Positions 7,152-16,265 of a stretch of 26,299 nucleotides of DNA are shown piece by piece. Under the pieces are notes generated by a model that saw only the letters and a list, made by a program, of their open reading frames with translations, was not told where the DNA came from and ran no database searches. A program made the translations under genes and the position numbers. The stretch's first letter is position 1. Each line of letters opens with the position of its first letter. Source of the stretch: JANNRA01 sp031401035 (GTDB lineage: Bacteria; Desulfobacterota; Binatia; HRBIN30; CADEER01). The stretch lies in the NCBI GenBank assembly GCA_031401035.1, contig JANNRA010000129.1, positions 1 to 26,299 of the forward strand. Direction: 5' to 3'.

Positions 7152-8126
7152 ATGCGCGCGCATGCCATCGTTGTTCAAGCCGCCGGCGGTCCCGAGGTTC
7201 TGCAGTGGGAGGAGATCGAGGTCGGCGAGCCCGCCGCCGGTGAGGTACTGCTGCGGCAGACCGCCATCGGTCTCAACTACATCGACACCTACCATCGCAG
7301 CGGCCTGTACCCGGCGCCGCTGCCCGGCGTCATCGGTCTCGAGGGCGCCGCGGTGGTCGAGCGCCTCGGGCCGGGGGTCGACGGGCTCGCGGTCGGCGAT
7401 CGCGTCGCCTACGCCTCGGGGCCGCTCGGCGCCTATGCGACCTGGCGCGTGTTTCCGGTCGAGCGCCTGGTGAAGCTGACCGCCGCGATCAGCGATCAGC
7501 AGGGCGCTGCGATGATGCTGCAGGGGATGACCGCCGAGTATCTCATCCGCCGCACCTTTGCGGTGCAGGCCGGGCAGTGGGTGTTGTTCCATGCCGCCGC
7601 CGGCGGTGTCGGCCTGATCGCCTGCCAGTGGTTGAAGCACCTCGGGGCGCGCGTCATCGGCACCGCCGGCGCCGACAAGCTGGCGCTGGCGTCGGCGCAC
7701 GGCTGCGAACACGTGCTCGATTCGCGCGCCGACGACATCGCGGCGCGCGTACGCGAACTCACCGGCGGGGCTGGTGTCGCGGTGGTCTACGACGGCGTCG
7801 GCCGCGATACGTTCGCCGCCTCGCTGGCCAGCCTGGCGCGGCGCGGCATGCTGGTCAGCTTCGGCAACGCCTCCGGTCCGCTGCCTGCCTTCGAGCCGGC
7901 GCTGCTCGGCATGCACGGTTCGCTGTACCTCACCCGACCGTCCCTGATGGACTACACCGCTACGACCGCGGAACTGCGCGCGTCGGCCGCGGCGCTCTTC
8001 GCCGTCGTGGCGGGCGGCGCCGTCACCATCCAGGTGCACCAGACCTACGCCCTGCGTGACGCGGCGCAGGCCCACCGCGACCTCGAGGGGCGGCGGACGA
8101 CGGGCTCGACGGTCCTGCTCCCCTGA
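7152..8126 (+). CDS. NADPH:quinone oxidoreductase (zinc-independent medium-chain reductase)
   Basis: 324 residues, typical for the QOR family. An N-terminal GroES-like domain begins MRAHAIVVQAAGGPEVLQW and contains LNYIDTYHRSGLYP. A Rossmann domain carries HAAAGGVGLIACQWLK (nucleotide-binding AxxGGVG), and the conserved family element VVYDGVGRDTF and a SFGNASGPLP loop follow. No structural-zinc Cys cluster is seen, consistent with the QOR branch that reduces quinones or enals with NADPH. The frame remains open upstream to GTG 7080, but the protein family starts at MRAHA, so ATG 7152 is chosen; a GGGG lies four to five bases ahead. It ends 40 bases before a strong hairpin terminator. Confidence 0.88.
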   Translation: MRAHAIVVQAAGGPEVLQWEEIEVGEPAAGEVLLRQTAIGLNYIDTYHRSGLYPAPLPGVIGLEGAAVVERLGPGVDGLAVGDRVAYASGPLGAYATWRVFPVERLVKLTAAISDQQGAAMMLQGMTAEYLIRRTFAVQAGQWVLFHAAAGGVGLIACQWLKHLGARVIGTAGADKLALASAHGCEHVLDSRADDIAARVRELTGGAGVAVVYDGVGRDTFAASLASLARRGMLVSFGNASGPLPAFEPALLGMHGSLYLTRPSLMDYTATTAELRASAAALFAVVAGGAVTIQVHQTYALRDAAQAHRDLEGRRTTGSTVLLP

Positions 8127-8166
8127 GGTGGCGCCTTCGGAGAGGGAAACCCCTGGCGAGAAAACG

Positions 8167-8196
8167 AAAAAGCCCTGGACGGATCCAGGGCTTTTT
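8167..8196. terminator. Bidirectional intrinsic terminator
   Basis: AAAAAGCCCTGGA (8167-8179) and TCCAGGGCTTTTT (8184-8196) form a perfect 13-pair stem with a CGGA loop. The stem ends in T-runs on both strands, so it can stop the + strand quinone reductase transcript and the - strand tRNA-Gly transcript. It is the only classical Rho-independent terminator I see in the window. Confidence 0.92.
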
Positions 8197-8201
8197 CAGA
8201 G

Positions 8202-8275
8202 AGCGGGCGACCGGGGTCGAACCGGCGACCTTATGCTTGGCAAGCATACGCTCTAGCCAACTGAGCTACGCCCGC
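8202..8275 (-). tRNA. tRNA-Gly (anticodon GCC)
   Basis: On the - strand the sequence folds into a full cloverleaf: acceptor GCGGGCG/CGCCCGC (seven perfect pairs), D arm GCTC/GAGC, anticodon stem TATGC/GCATA with loop TTGCCAA (anticodon GCC, glycine), and T arm GCCGG/CCGGT with loop TTCGACC. Length is 74 bases to the discriminator T. CCA is not encoded. The gene converges with the quinone reductase and shares the terminator at 8167-8196. Confidence 0.97.
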
Positions 8276-8284
8276 GTGGCTTCG

Positions 8285-8313
8285 TTGCTAGCGAAGCCGC
8301 TGGCGGGAGTCAA
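8285..8313 (-). promoter_or_regulatory. Sigma-70-type promoter for tRNA-Gly
   Basis: On the - strand, TTGACT (8313-8308) and TAGCAA (8290-8285) are separated by 17 bases, and the -10 box ends nine bases before the mature tRNA 5' end at 8275. The -35 matches five of six consensus bases, the -10 only three. An inverted repeat GGCTTCG/CGAAGCC (8278-8284 and 8292-8298) overlaps the -10 region. Confidence 0.5.
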
Positions 8314-8333
8314 AGGGGGGCGCGGTCGTCGAT

Positions 8334-8360
8334 GAACCTTTTCGTCGCGTCGTGCGTATC
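8334..8360 (+). promoter_or_regulatory. Candidate ECF-sigma promoter of the zinc-ribbon/PspC module
   Basis: GAACCT followed by TTT (8334-8342) and CGTATC (8355-8360) are separated by 15 bases. This is the GAAC ... CGTA pattern recognised by many ECF sigma factors. It lies about 30 bases before the start codon at 8390 in a module that itself encodes an ECF sigma factor, which fits autoregulation. The assignment rests on one sequence and established ECF consensus patterns. Confidence 0.45.
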
Positions 8361-8389
8361 ACCGCATCGAGACCCCGAGGAGGATGCCG

Positions 8390-8776
8390 ATGCCCGCCAG
8401 CAAGCGCTGCCCCTATTGCGCCGAGGAGATCCGCGCCGAAGCGACGCGCTGTCGCTACTGCCGCAGTCGCCTGACGTCGTTCGAGAGCGACCGTTGGCAT
8501 CGCGGCCACGGCGAGGCGAAGATCGCCGGCGTCGCCGCGGCGGTGGCGCGCGCCTTCGCGCTGCCGGTCGGCGCGGTGCGCCTGGTCTTCCTGGCGCTGG
8601 CGCTCTACCACTTCTACGGTCTCTATCTGTACGCCCTGCTGTGGCTGGCGGTGCCGCGCCGGCCGGGGGCGGAGTCGCTGCTCGAGCGCGGCTTGCGCTG
8701 GGGCCTCGACCAGGCCGGTCGCCTGAGCGGGCGGCCGATCGGGCGCTCGGGACCGCCGAGCGTGATGGAGTCCTGA
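8390..8776 (+). CDS. Small zinc-ribbon plus PspC-domain membrane protein
   Basis: 128 residues. A zinc ribbon formed by Cys7/Cys10 (CPYC) and Cys21/Cys24 (CRYC) is followed by a PspC-like domain (about 40-95). The latter has the typical basic start and glycine (KIAGVAAAVARAF), the LPVGAVRLVFLALAL helix, and a second hydrophobic helix ending in WLAVP. PspC domains occur in envelope-stress (phage-shock) membrane proteins; the zinc ribbon may bind a partner or nucleic acid. AGGAGG at 8378-8383 lies six bases before ATG 8390, which is preferred over ATG 8384 that abuts it. The C-terminal 35 residues are Arg/Gly-rich and not recognised. It is the first gene of a four-gene module with an ECF sigma factor and a paralogue at 9755. 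Confidence 0.8.
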   Translation: MPASKRCPYCAEEIRAEATRCRYCRSRLTSFESDRWHRGHGEAKIAGVAAAVARAFALPVGAVRLVFLALALYHFYGLYLYALLWLAVPRRPGAESLLERGLRWGLDQAGRLSGRPIGRSGPPSVMES

Positions 8777-8838
8777 CCCAGCCGCACCCGGAGGACGCCG
8801 CGCCGCGGCGCCGACGCACCTGCTATGACGATGAGGCG

Positions 8839-9363
8839 ATGCCGACCGATGAAGAGCTGCTCGCACGGGTGGCGGCGGGCGACGAGCCGGCCCTGCGCGA
8901 GTTGCTGCGCCGCTGGCAGCGACCGCTGTCGGCCTTCCTCTCGCGCCATACCGGCGGGCGCGACGTCGAGGATCTCTACCAGGAGGTCTGGCTGCGCGTC
9001 GTCGGCGCGGCCGATCGCTTCGACGCGCAGCGCCGCTTTTCGACCTGGCTCTTTCAGATCGCCGTCAACCTGTGCCGCGACTGGCACCGCCGCCGACCGC
9101 CCGACGCCAGCCTCGCCGGCGAGGTGCCGGCCGACGCGACGCTCGAGCGCAGCGAGTCGCTCCTCGATGCCGCGCGCCTCTTACAGCACCTCCCCGAGGC
9201 GCAGCGCGAGGTGGTCGTCCTGCGCTACTTTCACGACCTGAGCGAGGACGAGGTGGCGACGATTCTCGACATTCCCAAGGGCACCGTGAAGAGCCGCATG
9301 CACCATGCGTTGGCGCGCCTCACCGCGCTGGTGCGCGGCGCCAGCGCGGTGGGGTCGAGATGA
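8839..9363 (+). CDS. ECF-type RNA polymerase sigma factor (sigma-70 family, regions 2 and 4)
   Basis: 174 residues, the usual ECF size. Region 2 (about 10-80) has ALRELLRRWQRPL, then DVEDLYQEVWLRVV and FSTWLFQIAVNLCRDW. Region 4 (about 115-165) has LPEAQREVVVLRYFHDLS, then the helix-turn-helix DEVATILDIPKGTVKSRMHHAL. There is no C-terminal extension. The frame is open far upstream (to 8332), but that stretch overlaps the zinc-ribbon gene, and homology starts at ATG 8839. The stop overlaps the next gene's ATG (ATGA), the arrangement typical of a sigma factor and its regulator. It probably directs transcription of its own module through the promoter at 8334-8360. Confidence 0.93.
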   Translation: MPTDEELLARVAAGDEPALRELLRRWQRPLSAFLSRHTGGRDVEDLYQEVWLRVVGAADRFDAQRRFSTWLFQIAVNLCRDWHRRRPPDASLAGEVPADATLERSESLLDAARLLQHLPEAQREVVVLRYFHDLSEDEVATILDIPKGTVKSRMHHALARLTALVRGASAVGSR

Positions 9364-9758
9364 CCGGACGCGAGGCAGAGGCGGTGCCGGCCGACGTTGC
9401 CGCCGCGCTCGACGCGCTGCCTGGCGCCGCCGACCCGGCGGCGCTCTCGGCGCAGGTGCTGGCGCGCGTCGCGCCGCTGTTGGCGGCGCGGGCGCGGGCG
9501 GCGTTCTGGCGCCGGCTGGCGACCGTGTTCGGGCTGTCGCTGGTGCCCCTGCCGGTGGTCGTGGCGGTCGATGTGGTGCTGGTGCTGTGGCTCTACGACG
9601 TCGCCTCGACCTGGCTGCCGAGCGGCCTCGCCCTGTATCTCGTCGGCAGCTACGCGTTCGGCGCCGCGGTGCTGCTCGGGCTCGCCTACGCGTCCATTCC
9701 CCTGCTGCTGGCGCGCCGTGCCGCGCGCGACGCGCAGCCCCCAGAGGTGTTCGCATGA
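9360..9758 (+). CDS. Two-helix membrane protein, candidate anti-sigma factor
   Basis: 132 residues with no recognised family. The first 50 are cytoplasmic-type, Ala/Asp/Glu/Arg-rich and probably helical. Two strong hydrophobic segments follow (about 53-79, with VVVAVDVVLVLWLYDV, and about 88-117), and the end is short and polar. The zinc anti-sigma motif (HxxxCxxC) is absent. Its place directly after the ECF gene with ATGA overlap, a soluble N-terminal part and membrane anchoring make it the best anti-sigma candidate, but this is inferred from context. Its stop overlaps the next gene's ATG. It could instead be a structural partner of the PspC proteins. Confidence 0.7.
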   Translation: MTGREAEAVPADVAAALDALPGAADPAALSAQVLARVAPLLAARARAAFWRRLATVFGLSLVPLPVVVAVDVVLVLWLYDVASTWLPSGLALYLVGSYAFGAAVLLGLAYASIPLLLARRAARDAQPPEVFA

Positions 9759-10108
9759 AGACGTGTCCGTTCTGTGCCGAGTCGATTCAGGATGAAGCGA
9801 CCAAGTGCCGCTGGTGCGGCAGTTCGCTCGGCGGCTCGCTACTGTCGCGCGAATGGTACCGGTCGCGCGACGGCAAGAAGATCGCCGGTATCTGCGCCGG
9901 CCTGGCGCAGGAGTTCGGCATCGCCGCGACGCCGGTGCGGCTGGCGTTCGTGCTCCTGACGCTGATCGCCGGTGGGGCAGGGCTGGTGCTCTACGTCATC
10001 TTGTGGATGGTAATGCCGTACCGCGTCGAGATGGCGGCGCTGCCGGCATCGGCGGCGGGGCTGGAGCCGATCGTACTGCCGCAGCGACGGGAAGTGGAAC
10101 GGCGCTAG
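9755..10108 (+). CDS. Second small zinc-ribbon plus PspC-domain membrane protein
   Basis: 117 residues, paralogous in layout to the protein at 8390. A zinc ribbon Cys4/Cys7 (CPFC) and Cys18/Cys21 (CRWC) opens with the same CP-x-CAE-x-I pattern and a matching EATKCRWC half. The PspC domain (about 38-95) contains DGKKIAGICAGLAQEFGI, TPVRLAFVLLTLIAGGAGL, and YVILWMVMPY, which is closer to the PspC consensus than the first copy. The C-terminal 20 residues are polar. It overlaps the two-helix gene by four bases and closes the ECF module; tilS begins 68 bases later. The role is probably membrane-stress response in the inner membrane, with partners unknown. Confidence 0.85.
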   Translation: MKTCPFCAESIQDEATKCRWCGSSLGGSLLSREWYRSRDGKKIAGICAGLAQEFGIAATPVRLAFVLLTLIAGGAGLVLYVILWMVMPYRVEMAALPASAAGLEPIVLPQRREVERR

Positions 10109-10176
10109 GTCAGGATTCGAGACTGCCTTTACGTCGCGCGCTTGCTCGGTTCTGTCGCATCCGCAACTGTTGCCGC

Positions 10177-11193
10177 GTGCGGCACGCGCTGGCAACGCTT
10201 CTCGGGACCGTGCAGCGCAGCATCGGCGAACACGCCATGCTGGCGCGCGGCGAGCGCGTGCTGGTCGCGGTCTCCGGCGGGCCGGACTCGGTCGGCCTGC
10301 TGCTGGTCCTGGCGCGACTGCAGCGCAAGCTCGGCATCACCCTGGTCGCGGCGCACGTGAACCACCGCCTGCGCGGCGGCGATGCCGATGCCGACGAAGC
10401 CTGTGCGGCGGCGGCCGCCGCCGCCCTGCGGGTGCCGTTCGTGCGCACCGAACTCGATCGGCGTCTCGGCCGCGGCGGCAATCTCGAGGCGCGGGCGCGG
10501 GCGTGCCGCTACGCGGCGCTGCATCGCCTCGCCGCCGCGCACGCCTGCGTCCGCATCGCCACCGGACACACGCGCGACGATCAGGCCGAGACGGTCCTCA
10601 TGCGGCTCATCCGCGGCAGCGGCATGGCGGGGTTGGCCGGCATCCGCGCCCGGCGCCGCGACGGCGTCGTGCGTCCGTTGCTCGACTGCCGTCGCGACGC
10701 CGTCGCTGCCGTGGTCGCGGCGGCGGGGCTGGCGACGCGCCACGACGCCTCGAACGACGACCCGCGCTTCCTCCGCACGCAGGTGCGGGCGCGGCTGTTG
10801 CCGTTGCTTGGCGAGCTCAACCCGGCCATCGCCGATGCCTGCGCCCATCTCGCGCTGAGCGCGCGCGCCGAGGGCCTCGCGGCGCGTCGCTGGGCCGACC
10901 GCTCGCTTGCCGCCGGCACCGTGCAGGACCGTCTCCCCGTCGCCTGGTTGGCGGCGCGGCCGGCGCTGCTGCAGCGTCTGTTGGTGCGCCGCTGGCTGGC
11001 GCGTGCGGGCGTGCCGTCGCGCGGGCTGAGCGCGCGCCACGTGCAGGCGGCGACGGCGTTGGCCACCAGCGCCAGCGGTCGCGCGGAGGCGCACCTGCCC
11101 GGCGGCTGGGTCGTCCGCCGCTGCCGCGGCGCCCTGACCGCGCAGCCGCCCAGCCGCGCACCCGGCGCAACGGCGCCCAAGCCGCGCCGCTGA
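10177..11193 (+). CDS. tilS: tRNA(Ile)-lysidine synthase
   Basis: 338 residues from GTG 10177. The PP-loop ATP-pyrophosphatase motif SGGPDS is at 33-38, followed by the family blocks AAHVNHRLRGGDAD, NLEARARACRYAAL and ATGHTRDDQAETVLMRLIRGSG, and by HDASNDDPRFLRTQVR. The enzyme converts the wobble cytidine of tRNA-Ile(CAU) to lysidine so that it reads AUA. It is shorter than the E. coli enzyme (about 430 residues), with a reduced C-terminal part like the compact TilS of some bacteria. The frame is open back to 9805, but that part overlaps the PspC gene; GTG 10177 gives the usual spacing of about 30 residues before the PP-loop. GTG 10210 and ATG 10237 are alternatives. tilS next to ftsH is a common arrangement. 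Confidence 0.92.
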   Translation: MRHALATLLGTVQRSIGEHAMLARGERVLVAVSGGPDSVGLLLVLARLQRKLGITLVAAHVNHRLRGGDADADEACAAAAAAALRVPFVRTELDRRLGRGGNLEARARACRYAALHRLAAAHACVRIATGHTRDDQAETVLMRLIRGSGMAGLAGIRARRRDGVVRPLLDCRRDAVAAVVAAAGLATRHDASNDDPRFLRTQVRARLLPLLGELNPAIADACAHLALSARAEGLAARRWADRSLAAGTVQDRLPVAWLAARPALLQRLLVRRWLARAGVPSRGLSARHVQAATALATSASGRAEAHLPGGWVVRRCRGALTAQPPSRAPGATAPKPRR

Positions 11194-11283
11194 GGCGCTG
11201 GCGCGAGAAGCTGTTTTGGGTCGTTGCCGCAGGATATTTGCCATGTTAGTGTCAGGTTTATTCTTCGTCTTTTTGGGGGTCGT
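11194..11283 (+). promoter_or_regulatory. AT-richer leader upstream of ftsH, probable promoter region
   Basis: This 90-base gap is clearly richer in A and T than its surroundings (for example 11231-11275), which is where a promoter for the ftsH run would be expected. TTGCCG (11224-11229) and TTGCCA (11238-11243) could serve as -35 boxes, but neither has a convincing -10 at proper spacing. GGGGG at 11275-11279 is the likely ribosome site for GTG 11284. Confidence 0.35.
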
Positions 11284-13117
<1,834 letters not shown>

Positions 13118-13134
<17 letters not shown>

Positions 13135-13885
13135 GCGGGTGGAGCTGCTCGACAACTTCCGCCTGCAAGATGCCGTCGACATCGGCATCGTCTCGTTCCT
13201 CGCCTACAGCCTGATCGAACTCATCCGCGGCACGCGCGCCGCGCGCATGCTGATCGGGCTGTGCATCATCTTCCTGTTCTATCTCTCGTCGCGCGTCTTC
13301 GACCTGTACACGCTGAGTTGGATCCTCGATAACTTCCTCAGTTCGGTGCTGCTGGTGATCGTGATTATCTTCCAGCACGACATCCGGCGGGCGCTGGTGC
13401 AGGTCGGCAGCCGGCCGTTCTTTGGGTCCGAGGCGCGCCTGCGCGGCCAGGAACTCGAGGACATCATCCGCGCCGTGGGGATGCTCGCCAGCCGCCGCGT
13501 CGGCGGGCTGATTGTCATCGAGCGTGAGACCGGCCTGAACGAGTTCGTCGAGGGCGGCATCACGCTCGACGCGCAGATCAGCAAGGAGCTGGTGGTCACG
13601 CTCTTTGCGCCGGGCTCATCGGTGCACGATGGCGCGGTGATCGTTCGCAAGGGCCGCGTCACCGCCGCCGGCTGCATCCTGCCGCTGACCACCAACCCGG
13701 ACGTCAGCAAGACCCTCGGCACCCGCCACCGCGCCGCCATCGGGGTTACCGAGGAGAGCGACGCGGTGGTCATTGTCGTGTCTGAAGAGGACGGCAGCAT
13801 TTCCCTGGTGGTCGACGGCCGCATCACCCGCGACCTCGACGTCGGAACCCTGCGCGGCACGCTGCAGAAGTTGTTCGTCGCATGA
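13118..13885 (+). CDS. cdaA: Diadenylate cyclase CdaA (c-di-AMP synthase)
   Basis: About 255 residues. Three N-terminal helices (within residues 14-86, from DAVDIGIVSFLAYSLIELI to SSVLLVIVIIFQ) lead into a DisA_N domain. The catalytic motifs are intact: DGA at 171-173 (in VHDGAVIV) and RHR at 203-205 (in GTRHRAAIG). It joins two ATP into c-di-AMP at the membrane. The start is uncertain: GTG 13118 overlaps ftsH by 17 bases, GTG 13139 lies just after the ftsH stop and would give MELLDNFRLQD, and GTG 13103 is further up. The stop overlaps the cdaR start as ATGA. cdaA-cdaR-glmM is the classic module linking c-di-AMP to cell-wall precursor supply. Confidence 0.93.
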
Positions 13886-14883
13886 CCTGGCGCGAACGTG
13901 TGCGCGAGCGCCAGCGCGGGCTTCGCGTGCGCGACCTCGGCGGCTCGCTGCGTCGGCTCCTGCTGCACAATGCCGGCAGCAAGTTGTTGGCCCTGCTGAT
14001 CGCCGCCGGCATGTGGTTTTTCGTCAACGCCGGCGAACGCGATGCGGAAATGGCCGTGCAGGTGCCGGTCGAGCTGCGCAACCTGCCCGCCAACGTCATG
14101 CTCACCAGTCCGCGCGTCGACTTCATCGACCTGGTGGTCAGCGGGCCGCGTACGCTGCTCAACCGCATCGACCCGGAGCGCGTCTCGGTGGCGCTCGATC
14201 TACAGGGTGTGCGGTCCGGTCCCGCCGTCTTTCGCGTCCTGCCGGAGACCCTCGACCTGCCGCGCGGCGTCACGGTGGTTCGTCTGACGCCGTCGGAGGT
14301 GACGCTCGAGTTCGCCGCCATCCTCCGCAAGCGCGTGCCGGTGCACGTCGCCTTCACCGGCAAGCCGCCCGGCGGCCTACGCGTCACCGATACCCGCGTC
14401 GCTCCGGAATCGGTCGAGGTGGTCGGCCCGGCCAAGGAGGTGCAGGCGCTGAAGGCCGCCGAAACCGAGCCGCTCGATCTCGCGGGCGTCGCCGCCGGTG
14501 TGCTCGAGCGCCAGCTCGTCCTCGACCCGCCGCGCGAGTACGTGTCGTTCAGCGCCGGGTTGGTCAACGCCCAGATACGCCTCGAGGAGCCGGAGCGCAC
14601 GCGCGCCATTGCCAACGTCCCGGTGGTGGTGCGCAACGGCCTCTACCGCGCCAGCGCCGTGCCCGGCCAGGTGCAGATCACGGTGCGCGGCCCGCGCTCG
14701 GCGACGGACGCGCTTGAGCTCGCGCATGGTGCGGTCTATATCGACGCCGCCGAGCGCGAGCCCGGCACATATCAGGTGACGCCGGCGGTGGACCTTCCGG
14801 CCGGCGTCGAGCTGGTCAAGCAGGAGCCCGTCGCCGTCGAGCTCCGCGTCCTGCGTCAGAAACGGAGAGCGGATGGGAGATGA
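13882..14883 (+). CDS. cdaR: YbbR-domain protein CdaR, regulator of diadenylate cyclase
   Basis: 333 residues. A basic cytoplasmic N-terminus is followed by one membrane helix (about 33-49, SKLLALLIAAGMWFFVN, the conserved YbbR entry) and a chain of YbbR beta repeats outside the membrane. Each repeat has the pattern of a short strand, P-V, and VTVRGP-like turns (for example VPVELRNLP, VPVHVAFTGKPPGG, VPVVVRNGLYR, QVQITVRGP). It binds and modulates CdaA. ATGA overlap with cdaA indicates translational coupling, and the 3' end runs 11 bases into glmM. Family assignment is firm; regulation of CdaA is known in Firmicutes and inferred here. Confidence 0.9.
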   Translation: MTWRERVRERQRGLRVRDLGGSLRRLLLHNAGSKLLALLIAAGMWFFVNAGERDAEMAVQVPVELRNLPANVMLTSPRVDFIDLVVSGPRTLLNRIDPERVSVALDLQGVRSGPAVFRVLPETLDLPRGVTVVRLTPSEVTLEFAAILRKRVPVHVAFTGKPPGGLRVTDTRVAPESVEVVGPAKEVQALKAAETEPLDLAGVAAGVLERQLVLDPPREYVSFSAGLVNAQIRLEEPERTRAIANVPVVVRNGLYRASAVPGQVQITVRGPRSATDALELAHGAVYIDAAEREPGTYQVTPAVDLPAGVELVKQEPVAVELRVLRQKRRADGR

Positions 14884-16249
14884 AGGCACCACCGGCCGTG
14901 CACGGCTGTTCGGCACCGATGGCATTCGCGGCACGGCCAACGTCGAGCCGATGACGTCAGAGACCGTGCTGCGCCTCGGCCGCGCCCTGGCGCACGTGGT
15001 CAAGCGCAGCGCGCGCCGGCACAAGATCATCATCGGCAAGGACACCCGCCTGTCGGGCTATATGCTGGAGAGCGCGCTGACCTCCGGCATCTGCTCGATG
15101 GGCGTCGACGTGCTGCTCTGCGGCCCGATCCCGACCCCGGGCATCGCCTTTCTCACCCGCAGCATGCGCGCCGACGCCGGCGTGATGATCTCCGCCTCGC
15201 ACAATCCGTTCCAGGACAACGGCATCAAGTGCTTCGGCTCGACCGGTTTCAAGCTGCCCGACGAGCTCGAACGCGAGCTGGAACAGCTGGTCCTCGACGA
15301 CGGGACGGCGCATCTGCGGCCGACCGCGGCGGAGGTCGGCAAGGCCTACCACCTCGATGACGCGGTCGGTCGCTACAACGTCTTCGTCAAGAACACCTTC
15401 CCCAAGCACCTGACGCTCGATGGGCTGCGCATCGTCATCGACTGCGCCAACGGCGCCGCCTACCGCGTCGGCCCCGAGGTGCTGGCCGAGCTCGGCGCCG
15501 CGGTGATCGCCATCGGCCATCATCCGGACGGCGAGAACATCAATCGCGACTGCGGCGCCCTGCACCCGAGCGATCTGGCGCGGCGGGTGACGGCGGAGGG
15601 CGCCCATCTCGGCGTCGCGCTCGACGGCGACGCCGACCGCGTCATTCTCGTCGATGAGCTGGGCGAGGTGGTCGATGGGGACGAGGTGCTGGCCATGCTC
15701 GGTATCGAGCTGCAGCGCACCGGTCGCCTGGCCAACGCCGGTCTGGTGGCGACGGTGATGAGCAATCTCGGCCTCGACCTGGCGTTGCGCGAGCACGACA
15801 TCGCCGTGACGCGCGTCCAGGTCGGCGACCGCTTCGTGGTGGAGGAGATGCTGCGCGGCGGCTTCCTGCTCGGCGGCGAGCAGTCGGGCCACGTCGTCTT
15901 CCTCGAGCATGGTACCACCGGCGACGGTTTGGTCACGGCGCTCGGTGTCTTGGCGCTGATGGTCGAGTCCGGTCGACCGCTGAGCCAATTGCGCGGCGTC
16001 ATGCGCCGCCTGCCGCAACGTCTGGTCAACGTGCGGGTGCGCGAGCGCCGCGACCTGGCGACCCTGCCGAGCGTGCAGGACGCCATCGGCCGTGTCAGCG
16101 CCGCCCTCGGCGAGCGCGGCCGTGTCCTGGTCCGCTACTCCGGCACCGAGCCCCTGGTGCGGGTCATGGTCGAGGGCGAGCAACTGGCGCAGGTCGAACG
16201 CTACTGCGAGGAGATCGCGGCGGCGCTGCGCGAGCACGTCGGGACGTGA
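14873..16249 (+). CDS. glmM: Phosphoglucosamine mutase
   Basis: 458 residues, the usual length. It opens with LFGTDGIRGTANVEPMT. The phosphoserine loop ISASHNPFQDNG (106-117, active Ser109), the metal-binding loop LDGDADRV (Asp251, Asp253, Asp255), the sugar-binding GGEQSGHVV and the phosphate-binding RYSGTEP (421-427) are all present. It converts glucosamine-6-phosphate to glucosamine-1-phosphate for UDP-GlcNAc, needed for peptidoglycan and LPS. ATG 14873 overlaps the cdaR end by 11 bases. GlmM activity and c-di-AMP synthesis influence one another in species studied, which fits this gene grouping. Confidence 0.97.
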   Translation: MGDEGTTGRARLFGTDGIRGTANVEPMTSETVLRLGRALAHVVKRSARRHKIIIGKDTRLSGYMLESALTSGICSMGVDVLLCGPIPTPGIAFLTRSMRADAGVMISASHNPFQDNGIKCFGSTGFKLPDELERELEQLVLDDGTAHLRPTAAEVGKAYHLDDAVGRYNVFVKNTFPKHLTLDGLRIVIDCANGAAYRVGPEVLAELGAAVIAIGHHPDGENINRDCGALHPSDLARRVTAEGAHLGVALDGDADRVILVDELGEVVDGDEVLAMLGIELQRTGRLANAGLVATVMSNLGLDLALREHDIAVTRVQVGDRFVVEEMLRGGFLLGGEQSGHVVFLEHGTTGDGLVTALGVLALMVESGRPLSQLRGVMRRLPQRLVNVRVRERRDLATLPSVQDAIGRVSAALGERGRVLVRYSGTEPLVRVMVEGEQLAQVERYCEEIAAALREHVGT

Positions 16250-16265
16250 GGGCGGTGGGCGCGCC

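Noticed and set aside
8332..8838. N-terminal extension of the ECF sigma factor
   Set aside because: The stretch overlaps the first zinc-ribbon/PspC gene, is Arg/Ala-rich, and the sigma homology begins at ATG 8839.
9805..10176. N-terminal extension of tilS by 124 codons
   Set aside because: This part overlaps the second zinc-ribbon/PspC gene out of frame and has no homology-like features; TilS proteins start about 30 residues before SGGPDS.
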